Part shown: piece by piece, positions 1-9,357 of the stretch
Layout of the letters: the number at the start of each line of letters is the position of its first letter
Numbering within the stretch: the first letter of the stretch is position 1
From: Candidatus Bathyarchaeota archaeon
GTDB lineage: Archaea > Thermoproteota > CALKCG01 > B24 > DRYS01
Reading direction: 5' to 3'
Length of the DNA: 64,000 nt
Assembly (NCBI GenBank): GCA_018396535.1
Contig: JAGTQC010000002.1
Coordinates: 1 to 64,000 of the forward strand
Translations under genes and position numbers: made by a program
Notes under the pieces: generated by a model
The model's database searches: none
Told to the model about the DNA's origin: nothing
The model's input: only the letters and a program-made list of their open reading frames with translations

Positions 1-484
1 TCCCTGCCCCGAATCCTTTCTCTAAAAGTTTAAGCAATTCTGTTAGTTGGCGCCTCCCCCTTAGTGTCGGCGTATCAGGGAAGAGGGCAGTGCCATCAAC
101 AACATGGGTTACACTCTTAACCTCAAGGTAGAATCTTTTGGAACTAGCTCCGAGCAGAAAGTCGAGCCTGACGCTTGAGCCCTCCGGCTTAACATTCTCC
201 CCCACAATTCTATAGCCAGCCAACTCATCTATCAGCCCCAGCTCAATAACCATCCCAGCTAAATAGTTTGAGAATGTCGAATCTACGATGATTGGAATGT
301 TGTTATCATGAATTGCTGCAAAAATGCTATAGGGGCTCTTCCTAAGATGACTTGTCTCTGGCTCCCTCAAGTATAGTCTGACCCTGGGATACAATACTGT
401 TGTTAGCCTACCGGAGTTTGGAAGGTGCGCATAAACATTTCTACCTTCAACCTCCACTAGAGCTAAGAAGCGAATCAAGCACAT
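1..484 (-). CDS. sfsA: SfsA-family protein, partial (N-terminus replaced; C-terminus beyond window)
   Basis: The minus strand reads about 161 codons of an SfsA (sugar fermentation stimulation, DNA-binding/nuclease-fold) protein. Visible family signatures are VEVEGRNVYAHLPNSGRL near the N-terminus, then RLDFLL, FYLEVKSVT and ALFPDTPTLRGRRQL. The C-terminal part runs off the window. Family members usually have about 20 more residues before the RFLALVEVEG segment. Here those positions are occupied by sequence that simultaneously encodes the last residues of the truncated P-type ATPase in another frame. The ATG at 484 (or 502) is therefore an accidental start next to a breakpoint. Codon usage (more GAG, GGC, ATT and CTG-like codons) differs from the rest of the window. 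Probably a non-functional or chimeric remnant; family assignment is firm, gene integrity is not. Confidence 0.75.
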   Translation of the reverse strand, partial: MCLIRFLALVEVEGRNVYAHLPNSGRLTTVLYPRVRLYLREPETSHLRKSPYSIFAAIHDNNIPIIVDSTFSNYLAGMVIELGLIDELAGYRIVGENVKPEGSSVRLDFLLGASSKRFYLEVKSVTHVVDGTALFPDTPTLRGRRQLTELLKLLEKGFGAG

Positions 485-1352
485 TCCGCATATAGAGAGC
501 ATTGATAAAGAATACGAAAATGACGATTAGGAAGGTTACCTGCATTATCATATAACCAAAACCTCTGATCCCCCTCTGAAACTCTGTTTCCGGTCCTCTT
601 TCCGTAAGCTTCTTCGCTATTTTACCATATTCTGTATGACTTCCAGTTTTAACTACGACAGCCATCGCCGTCCCGCTTACAACAGAGGTACCCATAAAGA
701 GGTAGTTACTCCACTCCGTTATCGAAGGATCGTAGGATTTAAGCGGTAAGCTAGTCTTTTCAACAGGGAAGGATTCGCCAGTTAATACAGACTGATTTAC
801 GAACAGGTCTTTTGCATTTATAACCCGCGCATCTGCAGGTACTATATCGCCTGCTGAAAGAAATATGATATCCCCGGGAACTATCTCCGTAAGTCTAACC
901 TCCCTTTTAACACCATCCCTTAAAACGGTAGCTGTAGTCTCCACTCTACGCTTCAGCATCTCAGCAGCTCTCTCAGCCTTATACTCTTGATAAAAGTCTA
1001 GAATTACACTAAACATCACTATAACGAGTATTATAGTTGCATCTGCAACTTCTCTAAGAAAAACTGAAATAAACCCAGCGATAAGAAGTACTATTATCAA
1101 GGGGCTTTTAAAATGCGAGAGGAAATCTAGGATAACGATCCTCTTCTTTCTCATAGCAAGCTCGTTAAAACCGAAAATTTTAAGACGCTTCTCCACCTCT
1201 TCAGAAGAAAGCCCATTCATCGAAGATTTTAAACGTGAAAGAATTTCTTCGATAGGTAGTGTTAAAACTTCTTCAACACTCGGGAGAGCCCAGCTTAGAT
1301 CTTCGCTAACCCCCATCCTCTCTGTATCCTGAACAACCATAGCATCAACCAC
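447..1352 (-). pseudogene. P-type (Mg2+/cation-transporting) ATPase, N-terminal third only
   Basis: A 301-codon frame encodes the N-terminal cation-ATPase domain (about 25-90), membrane helices near 84-99, 104-120 and 267-287, and the actuator domain with the TGES dephosphorylation loop at residues 191-194. Closest by eye to the magnesium-transporting MgtA/MgtB group. Full members have roughly 850-900 residues. This frame stops at 301, just before the helix that would carry the ion-binding Pro motif, so the DKTGT phosphorylation site and nucleotide domain are absent. The final codons overlap an out-of-frame SfsA fragment, which marks a recombination or assembly junction near 460-475. Codon usage (GAA, CTT, ATC, AAA-rich) is unlike the neighbouring CTA/ATA/AGG-rich genes. 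It cannot be an active pump as it stands. Confidence 0.8.
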
Positions 1353-1523
1353 CTATATCCTAACTCAATACTCTTCAAGACAACCTCTCCTTCCTACCTA
1401 TAAACATAGTTGAAGCTAGCGAAGCCCGGTTAGATGATACTAGGTATAAAGTTGTTTAACGTATCGATGGATAGAGAATCATAATATATGGAGACTGATA
1501 GGTGGATATTCATGTATCGTGGG

Positions 1524-2615
1524 TTAACAATATTGGGATGGATATCTTAGTAGAGCTAGTATACCACCTAAAGCTATAAGCTTATCATGCGCTTCAGTAT
1601 CGCATCCTATAAACCTTACTTCACCACCCATTCTCTCTACACCTTCTATCACATTATATAATCTACTCCATCCTTCGCTATCCAGTTTATCAAGCATCCT
1701 CTCAGATACTAGCAGTAGCTTAACAGCCCCATACGATGAAAGCTTCTCTACTTCATCAAACCCGTAAGCTGCAAGACCGCTACCCCTACCAACCTCCTTC
1801 AAGACATTTTCTATAAGCATAGATTCCTCTACAGCCCTACACTCGGATATATACCTGGATAAGCTTCCTGAACGTAGAGCTTCAGCTAAACCAGAAATAC
1901 CGCCACTACTAACCGTACAAAGCCTTATACGATCGGAGTATGCAGGATAAACTGATGAGAAGTATTCTACGAATAGGTTCTTGTAATGCCCTGGTCCTAC
2001 CACTATTATCATAGGTTTAACTTCGAGAGAGTTTACCGTATCTATAACCGCTTTAGCTATATCCGAATAGAATTTCAAAACCTCGGCTTCCCTACTCTCT
2101 AAATCAGATTTACCAGGTATCCTAGATTGTATATCTGCACGGATTTCATAACCATAACCCCTTAGTACAGCTATAGAAGCCTCATCCCTATCGATCGATA
2201 CAAGGATTACAGGTGTAAACCTAGATACACATAGCTTTCTAAGCCTATCCAACTCATATCCATATAGCTTCTCCTTTCTCACCGTTATGATAGAACCAGG
2301 TTTAACGTTTATAGTATGATAGCTACCCTTCACTCCTTCAAACCTCTCAGGTGCATCGAGTATTACACCCCTAACCCTAAGTCTCCTACCATACCGATCG
2401 AATTCGACAACCTCAACCTTCAAAGTTATATCCATAGGAAACCTTCTACCCTCCCTAACATCCCCCATCTCCGTCCTGAGTTTAACCATTCTCACAGTCT
2501 TAGCCTCGATCAAATCTCCAGGCTTCACTAGGATTCTGAGATTCCATAGATCTTCTATATCCTCTACACGCAGCTTTACCACACCATTCTCCTCATCCAA
2601 TTCTAGGATCTTCAA
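1524..2615 (-). CDS. pelA: Pelota/Dom34 mRNA-surveillance factor
   Basis: The 363-residue product has the archaeal Pelota three-domain layout: an N-terminal Lsm-like domain (about 1-130, with SYHTINVKPGS and ITVRKEKLYGYELDRL), a central eRF1-domain-2-like region (about 135-260) and an L7Ae-like C-terminal domain (about 265-360, ending in RMGGEVRFIGCDTEAHDKL). As in other Pelota proteins no GGQ hydrolysis motif is present. Known role of the family: entering the A site of stalled ribosomes and, with aIF2/aEF1A-type GTPase and ABCE1, splitting them. Length matches the family. It is transcribed alone, divergently from the DUF39 gene across a 267-base intergenic region. Confidence 0.93.
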   Translation of the reverse strand: MKILELDEENGVVKLRVEDIEDLWNLRILVKPGDLIEAKTVRMVKLRTEMGDVREGRRFPMDITLKVEVVEFDRYGRRLRVRGVILDAPERFEGVKGSYHTINVKPGSIITVRKEKLYGYELDRLRKLCVSRFTPVILVSIDRDEASIAVLRGYGYEIRADIQSRIPGKSDLESREAEVLKFYSDIAKAVIDTVNSLEVKPMIIVVGPGHYKNLFVEYFSSVYPAYSDRIRLCTVSSGGISGLAEALRSGSLSRYISECRAVEESMLIENVLKEVGRGSGLAAYGFDEVEKLSSYGAVKLLLVSERMLDKLDSEGWSRLYNVIEGVERMGGEVRFIGCDTEAHDKLIALGGILALLRYPSQYC

Positions 2616-2882
2616 ACATACAACCTCCTAAGACTAGCTGAGAGACTTATGCTACCATATATGCTACCCTAACCTCTATCATAACTATTACGGTATTAGA
2701 CTAAGCTATGACTATTCATAGCTACGATTACAATTGTACCCTATCTATCCGATATCTATGTACCACACCATCTATATTAGTCGTAACTGCTACTATGGTA
2801 TGCATACCGATACTGGATACAGATATGGCAGCAGATAAAGCTTAATAGCTTGCTAGATAACAGCGTTTTAGTTGTGACCTAG

Positions 2883-4412
2883 ATGAATAGTGGAAGAGGC
2901 ATTGAGACAATGAGAAGTTACGAAGAGATTAACAAGAAGATTAAGCATGGTGATGTAGTAGTCCTAACAGCGGATGAATATGCTAGGCTAGCAGAAGATA
3001 AAGGATGGGAGAAAGCTTCCAAGGAGGTGGATATAGTTACTACAGGTACCTTCGGAGCTATGTGTAGTAGTGGCGCATTCCTTAACTTCGGTCATACAGA
3101 GCCCCCGATGAAGATGTACCGATGCTGGCTTAACGATGTACCAGCCTATAAGGGGTTGGCGGCCGTAGATGCGTATATAGGTGCTACAGCTATGAGCGAA
3201 ACTAGACCGTTTGAGTATGGTGGTGGACATGTTATAGAGGATCTAGTAGCTGGTAGAGAGGTTGAGCTTAGAGCTGAAGCTTATGGAACTGATTGCTATC
3301 CTAGGAGGTATCTCGAAACATCTATAACCATATACGATCTCAACCAAGCTATACTGGTTAACCCTAGGAATGCTTATCAACGCTATAACGCTGCTACCAA
3401 TTCTACCGATAGAGTTCTATACACATATATGGGTACGCTTCTTCCATATTATGGTAACGTAACCTTTAGCGGTTCAGGTGTTTTAAGCCCGCTATACAAG
3501 GACCTATACTTAGAGACTATAGGTATAGGTACACGTATATTCTTAGGTGGAGGAATAGGGTATATCATAGGCGAGGGTACACAACATAATCCTGGTGCAG
3601 CTATGTCCACTATTATGGTTAAAGGTGATCTTAAGAAGATGAATCCAAGGTATCTCAGAGGCGCATCGATCTATAGGTATGGTACTACTATGTATGTTGG
3701 TTTAGGTATAGCTATACCGTTAATAAACGAGAGGGTTGCTAAAACCGCTGCTCTAAAGGATGAGGAGATATACACGGATATAGTGGATTATGGGGTCCCA
3801 TCTAGAAGTAGACCATCTGTACGTAGGGTCAGCTATGCTGAATTAAAAACTGGTCGCGTAGTCATAAACGATAGGACGGTTAGGGTTTCACCCTTATCCA
3901 GCGTGAAGTTGGCTATGGAGATAGCTTATACGCTTAAGAAGTGGATAGAAAACGGAATCTTCTACCTATCTAGACCTATCGAGCTTCTACCACTAGATAC
4001 TGTTTTTAAACCTCTAGAAGTTAGGAGGAGGGAGCCTAGGGTTTTCGAAGTTATGCGTCGAGATATACCGACTATAAGATCTGATGAGGATTTGAGGAAT
4101 ACAGCTAGGATACTCATAGAACGTGGTATCGATCATCTACCAGTGGTGGATGATAGAGGTAGGCTTATAGGTATAGTGACTAGCTGGGATTTAGCTAGAG
4201 CTCTAGCCTATGGCAAGATGAGGTTGGAGGATATCATGACTAGACATGTCATAACAGCTACACCCTACGAGCCTATACACAGTGTGGTTGCTAAGATGGA
4301 GAGGTACAATATATCTGGTCTACCAGTAGTGGATGAAGAGAATAGAGTTCTAGGTCTGGTAACTGCGGATGATATATCCCGTAGATATGTTGTAAGAGGT
4401 GGGATACCTTGA
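2883..4412 (+). CDS. DUF39 homocysteine-biosynthesis sulfurtransferase with C-terminal CBS pair
   Basis: Residues about 10-390 are a DUF39 domain, the L-aspartate-semialdehyde sulfurtransferase family of anaerobic archaea that makes homocysteine by persulfide chemistry. The two conserved family cysteines appear to be Cys61 (in [12 protein letters not shown]) and Cys138 (in GTDCYPRRY). Two CBS domains follow (about 395-450 and 455-505), which in this family are thought to bind an adenosyl ligand such as SAM. The gene overlaps the NIL-ferredoxin gene by four bases (TTGA), the usual partner arrangement, so the pair likely acts as one enzyme. Starts are possible at 2883 or at the ATG at 2910, where family similarity begins ([10 protein letters not shown]). 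Function by family: strong; substrate in this organism: inferred. Confidence 0.88.
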   Translation: MNSGRGIETMRSYEEINKKIKHGDVVVLTADEYARLAEDKGWEKASKEVDIVTTGTFGAMCSSGAFLNFGHTEPPMKMYRCWLNDVPAYKGLAAVDAYIGATAMSETRPFEYGGGHVIEDLVAGREVELRAEAYGTDCYPRRYLETSITIYDLNQAILVNPRNAYQRYNAATNSTDRVLYTYMGTLLPYYGNVTFSGSGVLSPLYKDLYLETIGIGTRIFLGGGIGYIIGEGTQHNPGAAMSTIMVKGDLKKMNPRYLRGASIYRYGTTMYVGLGIAIPLINERVAKTAALKDEEIYTDIVDYGVPSRSRPSVRRVSYAELKTGRVVINDRTVRVSPLSSVKLAMEIAYTLKKWIENGIFYLSRPIELLPLDTVFKPLEVRRREPRVFEVMRRDIPTIRSDEDLRNTARILIERGIDHLPVVDDRGRLIGIVTSWDLARALAYGKMRLEDIMTRHVITATPYEPIHSVVAKMERYNISGLPVVDEENRVLGLVTADDISRRYVVRGGIP

Positions 4413-4804
4413 GGTTTAAGCTTACATTCCCTAAGGAGCTTGCTGATAAACCTGTATTCTCCGAAGCTATATTAAGGTTTCATAGACCCTTCAATATAAT
4501 AGAAGCGGATGTAGATGCTGAGAAGGGGGTTATAGTAGCATCTACAGATCTACCCGAAGACGATGTGATGGAGCTTGTAAAATTCTTCGAGGAGAGGGGT
4601 GTTAGGGTAGAACTCCTAGCTAAGCTACTAGAAGTTGATCTAGAGAAGTGTATAAGTTGTGGTGCATGCGTAAGTCTATGCCCGGTGGAGGCTATAAGTA
4701 TAGCTAGGGATTGGAGCGTAGTCTTCGATGAAGAGAAGTGTGTAGCATGCGGTTTATGCGTGAACGCATGCCCTGTACGTGCTTTAAAACTCAGCATACA
4801 TTAA
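4409..4804 (+). CDS. NIL domain plus 2x[4Fe-4S] ferredoxin, partner of the DUF39 protein
   Basis: The 131-residue protein has an N-terminal NIL domain (about 1-75) and a two-cluster ferredoxin domain: Cys81, 84, 87, 91 and Cys111, 114, 117, 121. This architecture is the known companion of DUF39 proteins and is thought to supply electrons or sulfur for persulfide transfer to aspartate semialdehyde. The start is a TTG whose last two bases are the TG of the upstream TGA, giving a four-base overlap and probable translational coupling. No other start fits the NIL domain. Confidence 0.9.
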   Translation: MRFKLTFPKELADKPVFSEAILRFHRPFNIIEADVDAEKGVIVASTDLPEDDVMELVKFFEERGVRVELLAKLLEVDLEKCISCGACVSLCPVEAISIARDWSVVFDEEKCVACGLCVNACPVRALKLSIH

Positions 4805-4838
4805 TCCTTATATAATCTAGCCCTATGATAGATATTTT

Positions 4839-5885
4839 ATGTTTCTAAACCTATTCATGCTACCAAGCTATAAGACATGCCGTATGCTATACGCATCGAC
4901 TACGCATCCTATAGATGGGGGTAAGCATAGAGACTGGGTTTCTATACCATCGGGTGAGAAGTATACAGTGCTGGATGTTGATGGATGTGGATATGTAGCG
5001 TCTATATGGTTTACTATAAGCTCGAGGGATAGATACGTTCTACGTAATACTATACTCAATATATACTGGGATGGAGAGTCTAAGCCTAGTGTAGATACCC
5101 CTATAGGCGACTTTGTAGGCGTAGGTTTTGGTGAGTATAAACACCATAACTCCCTACTTACTGGTGAAACTAGTGGTGGATATTATAGCTTCATACCGAT
5201 GCCGTTCTCTAAAAGTTGTAGAGTAGAGTTCATCAATCGAGGTTTTGAACCGATACGTAGCCTATACGTTATGCTAGGATACTACCTATTTGATGAATAT
5301 CATGGATGCGATGTTAGATTTCATGCTAAATGGCGTAGGGAGAATCCCACCGAGGAGGGGAAGCCATACACTATACTTGAAGCTGAGGGGTCAGGCTTCT
5401 ATATAGGTACTAGACTAGATATGAGCCCTATAAATAAGAGTCATGGATTCACCTATCTGGAGGGAAACTTCGAGTTTATAGTCGATGGATGTAGGGATCT
5501 ATCATATGGATCTACAGGAACTGAGGATTATTTTCTGAGCGGATGGTATTTCATACATGGCGTATACGCTGCAGCTACTCACGGATTACTCATTAAGGAT
5601 GAACATAGATACAGGACATCATGCTATAGATATCATGTATTCGATCCTATACCATTCCGTAGAAGTATAACGGTTAGGGTACATCATGGAGAATATGATG
5701 AAGTACCTACAGACTACTCTAGTGTAGCATACTGGTATCAATGCGAGCCGCATAGGGATTTCGGTAAGCTATGCGTAGAGGAGGATCGCATACCTAGAGA
5801 GGAGTTTACAGATATGATGAAAACTGTCTACGGCAAGCCTTCGATAGAGTATGAGCATGTTAAAGGCTTAGAAGAGGTATTATAG
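4839..5885 (+). CDS. DUF2961 / GH172-family protein (furanosidase-type)
   Basis: A 348-residue cytosolic protein of the DUF2961 family, now classified as glycoside hydrolase family 172 (fructofuranosidases and D-arabinofuranosidases). Recognisable blocks are DTPIGDFVGVGFG (residues 86-98), a GETSGGYYSFIPMPF segment (109-123) and STGTEDYFLSGWYF (225-238), the acidic GTEDYF block being a probable catalytic element. No signal peptide or membrane segment is present, so it would act on intracellular or imported sugars. It sits 34 bases after the homocysteine pair but is probably unrelated to it. Substrate cannot be read from sequence. Confidence 0.8.
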   Translation: MFLNLFMLPSYKTCRMLYASTTHPIDGGKHRDWVSIPSGEKYTVLDVDGCGYVASIWFTISSRDRYVLRNTILNIYWDGESKPSVDTPIGDFVGVGFGEYKHHNSLLTGETSGGYYSFIPMPFSKSCRVEFINRGFEPIRSLYVMLGYYLFDEYHGCDVRFHAKWRRENPTEEGKPYTILEAEGSGFYIGTRLDMSPINKSHGFTYLEGNFEFIVDGCRDLSYGSTGTEDYFLSGWYFIHGVYAAATHGLLIKDEHRYRTSCYRYHVFDPIPFRRSITVRVHHGEYDEVPTDYSSVAYWYQCEPHRDFGKLCVEEDRIPREEFTDMMKTVYGKPSIEYEHVKGLEEVL

Positions 5886-5906
5886 GCTACAAGATTCCGG
5901 ATAATG

Positions 5907-6626
5907 CTATCGTAACCGTCTAGATACGCTTAGTATCTTAGGATTCCATCCTATACAGCCTACATACCCGCCAACTACGATAAAGCATCCCTTAACACCG
6001 GGTATACTATAGGTCTCTCTTAAAGCATATTCGATACTATCCTTAGATACACTATCTACTAGGTTGCATAACCTAGTAGCGGCTGCATCAGCTAGAGCTG
6101 CGTTTTCAGCGAAGACCGTAGCTAGATCAGCTATACCGAAGCTTATTCCTCCACCATGCCTAGCTGAGCTTGAAGCTACACCTAGAGGTGTATCGCATGG
6201 ATCGATTTCGAAATATATATAATCCAATTCATCTGATCCTATATAAGCTTCTAAGACTATAGGTATAGTAGATACTATGGAAGCTTCACCCCCATTCTCA
6301 GCTATAGCTACACTGGCATCTAATTCAAGCATAGATTCGCATATCAGATCGGCTAAAGCACCTGCGACTGAAGCGAGGGGTCCTACACCTGCTATCGATG
6401 AGGCTGATACCATACGTTTGACTACTTCAGGCATACCATCATCTATATCTATAGGGTCTAGAACATACTTTATCCAAGGATTGGATGATACGTAATCCTC
6501 AAGCTCTATCCTCCTAGCTAGGAAAGTCTTGAATCCATAATCTATGGCTGCTATGTTATCGGATCTAAGTCTGAGTATACTCTCCTTATACCTATACCTC
6601 TTCTCGTATATCTTAATGGACTTCAA
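5907..6626 (-). CDS. UPF0280 family protein (ApbE-like fold)
   Basis: The 239-residue product matches UPF0280, a mostly archaeal family structurally related to the flavin transferase ApbE, function unproven. Conserved features include MVSASSIAGVGPLASVAGAL (residues about 71-90), the ENGGEA motif and the Ala/Gly-rich block beginning SSSARHGGGISFGIAD. It starts at a TTG that overlaps the TGA of tiaS by four bases (6623-6626), so the two are translationally coupled. There are no membrane segments. I infer a cofactor- or RNA-modification-related role only from the neighbourhood. Confidence 0.8.
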   Translation of the reverse strand: MKSIKIYEKRYRYKESILRLRSDNIAAIDYGFKTFLARRIELEDYVSSNPWIKYVLDPIDIDDGMPEVVKRMVSASSIAGVGPLASVAGALADLICESMLELDASVAIAENGGEASIVSTIPIVLEAYIGSDELDYIYFEIDPCDTPLGVASSSARHGGGISFGIADLATVFAENAALADAAATRLCNLVDSVSKDSIEYALRETYSIPGVKGCFIVVGGYVGCIGWNPKILSVSRRLR

Positions 6627-7945
6627 GGCTCATGCCACGGATAGAACCATACAACTCCTCCAGTCTTCTCCCTACCATACCTCTCTATAGGTTTAGTTAA
6701 ATGTCTAAAAGCTCTAGGTGGTGGTAGATATAGGCCCGGCTTCAGATCTCTATCCATGTAGATCTCTATCTTAGCCGACCCTCTATCTCTGAAACCACAT
6801 CTACCACATCTGAAGCCTTTACCTAAACCCGCACTCTTCATCCTCCTACCACAATACGGACATAGTGGATTCATAATTCTGGTGATAGCCCTAGCTTCTA
6901 AAACCTCTATCTTCTCGATATTGAATGTTAATCCTTTATCGAATGGTTTAACACCCCCATACACTCTAACCCTATCCCCGTCTACAAGTTTCGATGCTAT
7001 AACCCTCAATCTACCTGTAGGTTCGTATACAGCACAATCTATAGTACCAGTACCATCGCTAAGCTTGAATATTACATGCCCTCCAGGTATGATCCTAGGT
7101 CTATCTGAAACTACACCTTCCAATACTGCTGCTACATAGGGTTTCAGAGATGATATCGTACGTTTACTCTTTAGATGAGCATCGGTACACTGATTACTCC
7201 TAAATATAACCCACCTCTCCACTTCTTCGTAGGATTTTATAAACCTATGCGCTCTATAAACCGCTTCAGGCGTCTCTCCTCTTATACCGTAGAGTACTGG
7301 ATCCATCCCTCTAGGTGTTACGAGAATCCTACCAGTCTCAGGATCTATATTCGCATATGTTTCGCCTCTCGTAGCCTCATCCATAGCTATAACAGATCCC
7401 GGATCTATCATTCTAGGCTTACCACGCATAGAAAACGTTCGATAAGCTATAAGCTCATACGTATAGTCTCCTCTAAGATCTTCACCTATAGCTGCTAAAG
7501 CTCCTACCAATCCTCGCGGATTTCTGAATACCCATCTAGCCACTCCTAAGCTATCAGCTAGTTTTAAAGCATACTCTACATCCACAACTTCTGTTTCAGC
7601 TAGATAGGCGAAACGTCTAAGCTCATCGGTTATACAGCCCCTATACACTGCTAGCACCGGATCTACATTCTCATCATCGATCATAGACTCCTTCTCGATA
7701 ACTTTCAAAGCTACATCTACAACGTCATCGATCATAGACTTATCTACCTCGAATCTGAGTGATACAGCTCCATTACCCCTAGTTTTCCACGGTATATTAG
7801 GGTTAAGCCTTACTAGGTTAGGATAATCCATCCATGAAACACCGAGCTTCGAATACTCGTAGACTAGTAGAGCAGCTATATACGTTGTACAACCACCCTT
7901 CATAGAATCTGTATCATCTATCCCTAGATGCAGCTTTACATTCAT
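6623..7945 (-). CDS. tiaS: tRNA(Ile2) 2-agmatinylcytidine synthetase TiaS
   Basis: Archaeal TiaS attaches agmatine to C34 of tRNA-Ile(CAU) using ATP, so that the tRNA reads AUA instead of AUG. The 440-residue product shows the N-terminal LHLGIDDTDSMKGGCTTYIA block (residues 5-24), the central domain, an OB fold (about 270-350) and a four-cysteine zinc ribbon (Cys362, 365, 380, 383) near the C-terminus, the full family architecture. ATA is a dominant Ile codon in this window, which makes this enzyme important for this genome. First gene of a two-gene unit with UPF0280 (TTGA overlap). Confidence 0.94.
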   Translation of the reverse strand: MNVKLHLGIDDTDSMKGGCTTYIAALLVYEYSKLGVSWMDYPNLVRLNPNIPWKTRGNGAVSLRFEVDKSMIDDVVDVALKVIEKESMIDDENVDPVLAVYRGCITDELRRFAYLAETEVVDVEYALKLADSLGVARWVFRNPRGLVGALAAIGEDLRGDYTYELIAYRTFSMRGKPRMIDPGSVIAMDEATRGETYANIDPETGRILVTPRGMDPVLYGIRGETPEAVYRAHRFIKSYEEVERWVIFRSNQCTDAHLKSKRTISSLKPYVAAVLEGVVSDRPRIIPGGHVIFKLSDGTGTIDCAVYEPTGRLRVIASKLVDGDRVRVYGGVKPFDKGLTFNIEKIEVLEARAITRIMNPLCPYCGRRMKSAGLGKGFRCGRCGFRDRGSAKIEIYMDRDLKPGLYLPPPRAFRHLTKPIERYGREKTGGVVWFYPWHEP

Positions 7946-7955
7946 ATTCTATCCT

Positions 7956-8234
7956 TCAACCTCCATGCACCACAGGTATAAACGTAACCTTACATCCATC
8001 AGTAATCCTTGTACCTAATCCATCTAGGACTCCTATATCCCTTCCATCAACTAGTATGATAACGTTGACTACGGTATCCCCGCGTAGAGTTATATATTCA
8101 TCAATCCCGTGCCATCTATCCTTAACCATAGATATCAGATCTCTAATCGTAGCACCACTCGGTAGATCTACAACTATACTCCTAGTATTAGCTATCCTAG
8201 CTAGAACTCCTAGAAATTCTAGCTCTATCTTCAT
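7956..8234 (-). CDS. MoaD/ThiS ubiquitin-like sulfur carrier (SAMP-like)
   Basis: A 92-residue beta-grasp protein ending in the diglycine ...VVHGG-stop that is adenylated and thiolated in MoaD/ThiS/SAMP proteins. Family blocks are VDLPSGATIRDLISMV and VNVIILVDGRDI. It could serve molybdopterin/tungstopterin synthesis, tRNA thiolation or protein tagging; no partner (MoaE, ThiF/UbaA) lies in the window. It is 10 bases upstream of tiaS on the same strand and may be co-transcribed. Confidence 0.87.
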   Translation of the reverse strand: MKIELEFLGVLARIANTRSIVVDLPSGATIRDLISMVKDRWHGIDEYITLRGDTVVNVIILVDGRDIGVLDGLGTRITDGCKVTFIPVVHGG

Positions 8235-8367
8235 AAAGATCCCTCACACCGGATTCAGATGAGATGCATATCGTCATCCCCATCTATAGGGGTCGGTGCA
8301 GGTCAGTATCAACATCCTAGAATAGGTAATAGTAGATTGCTACTAGGTAAATCTTACCTACGGATAC

Positions 8368-8757
8368 TCAACCTAGTATCATTGAAGCTATCTTATTCAC
8401 TATCCTAATATACACTTCAACCTTATACTGGAGTCTAACTAGATCACGTTCAACCTGAGCTTCCTGGAATAGCTTCTCCATCTCGCATATAATGCTTGGA
8501 AGACCTCTAGGTACAACTTCTGAGGATAGGATCCTAGCTACACCCGCTTCTACGAATCTAGGATCACCTAGTAGATAGTATAGGGCAGCCCTTGCCTTCA
8601 CCATACCGTTTATCAACAGGTTTCTCTTAAGCTCTGAATCACTAACCCTAATAGCACACTGATACCTACTCTCTGCTTCACGTATAAATCTACGAAACCA
8701 GCTTTCTCTATAGTAATCGATGTAGAAACCGGTCTCCCTTATAGAATCGCTGAACAT
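8368..8757 (-). CDS. Uncharacterised 129-residue helical protein downstream of aEF1B
   Basis: I do not recognise a family. The 129-residue sequence is predominantly alpha-helical by composition, charged, without signal peptide, membrane helix or cysteine clusters. It begins 8 bases after the aEF1B stop on the same strand and its codon usage matches its neighbours, so it is a real gene likely expressed with aEF1B and the zinc-ribbon protein. The position in a translation cluster suggests an information-processing role, but that is inference only. Confidence 0.7.
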   Translation of the reverse strand: MFSDSIRETGFYIDYYRESWFRRFIREAESRYQCAIRVSDSELKRNLLINGMVKARAALYYLLGDPRFVEAGVARILSSEVVPRGLPSIICEMEKLFQEAQVERDLVRLQYKVEVYIRIVNKIASMILG

Positions 8758-8764
8758 ACCAACT

Positions 8765-9037
8765 CTATACGCGTCTAGTTAGTATAACCTCTACTTCACT
8801 TACACCTTCGATAGATCTTATAGCTTCCTCGACTCTATCCAATACCTCACCCATAGTCTCTTCTGGTACCAGTATATCTAGTATTAGAGCTTCTATACCG
8901 AAAGCTATAGGCTCCCTCCTATAAGTATAGAGTCTAGCATCGCTAGGTAGCTTCTCATTTATGCTTTCTACAAGTATGTTTAGATCCTCATCGATACTCG
9001 ATGGGAATACACGGATAGTAGCCATAACTCTAGCCAT
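8765..9037 (-). CDS. ef1b: Elongation factor 1-beta (aEF1B)
   Basis: Guanine-nucleotide exchange factor for aEF1A. The compact archaeal form is recognisable from VMATIRVFPSSIDEDLN at the N-terminus, the central PIAFGIEALILDILVP block and the C-terminal IEGVSEVEVILTRRV strand. The longest frame opens with GTG at 9043, but the ATG at 9037 lies behind a G-rich stretch (GGGTGGG) at good ribosome-binding distance and gives the usual family length (90 residues), so I use it. Same strand as, and between, the zinc ribbon and the 129-residue gene. Confidence 0.92.
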   Translation of the reverse strand: MARVMATIRVFPSSIDEDLNILVESINEKLPSDARLYTYRREPIAFGIEALILDILVPEETMGEVLDRVEEAIRSIEGVSEVEVILTRRV

Positions 9038-9124
9038 ACGCACCCACCCTATAGGTATTATGGCTGCATTTAGAGTTATCAGATATATATAAACAATACC
9101 TTAAAGATAGCATCTAGATTTAAT

Positions 9125-9325
9125 CTACGGCCCCTCGAATCCGCATACAGGACATACATACCTTCTAGCAAGCTTCCTACAAAGCTCACAGCGCCATATA
9201 GTTATCTTACCGCAGTTAGGGCATAGAAAGCTTACAGCATTCTCGTTAGGTGTTATAAGTCTCTCACAGGAGCTACAGCTAGGAGTTCTAACGCCGGTTA
9301 TACGCGATGAAGATGATCGAAGCAT
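9125..9325 (-). CDS. Small zinc-ribbon RNA-binding-type protein (DUF1610)
   Basis: The 66-residue product has four CxxC knuckles: Cys17/20, Cys35/38, Cys46/49 and Cys58/61, with the archaeal signature AVSFLCPNCGK...IWRC...CPVCGFEGP. This conserved archaeal family is usually encoded just upstream of aEF1B, as here, and is thought to bind RNA or the ribosome. Four knuckles predict two zinc ions. Confidence 0.9.
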   Translation of the reverse strand: MLRSSSSRITGVRTPSCSSCERLITPNENAVSFLCPNCGKITIWRCELCRKLARRYVCPVCGFEGP

Positions 9326-9357
9326 AACGTGCTTTTAAAAGGTTTGATATCCTAAAT

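Noticed and set aside
2616-2882. Gene or RNA in the 267-base gap between pelA and DUF39
   Set aside because: No open frame of note, no repeats or hairpin; probably divergent promoters only.
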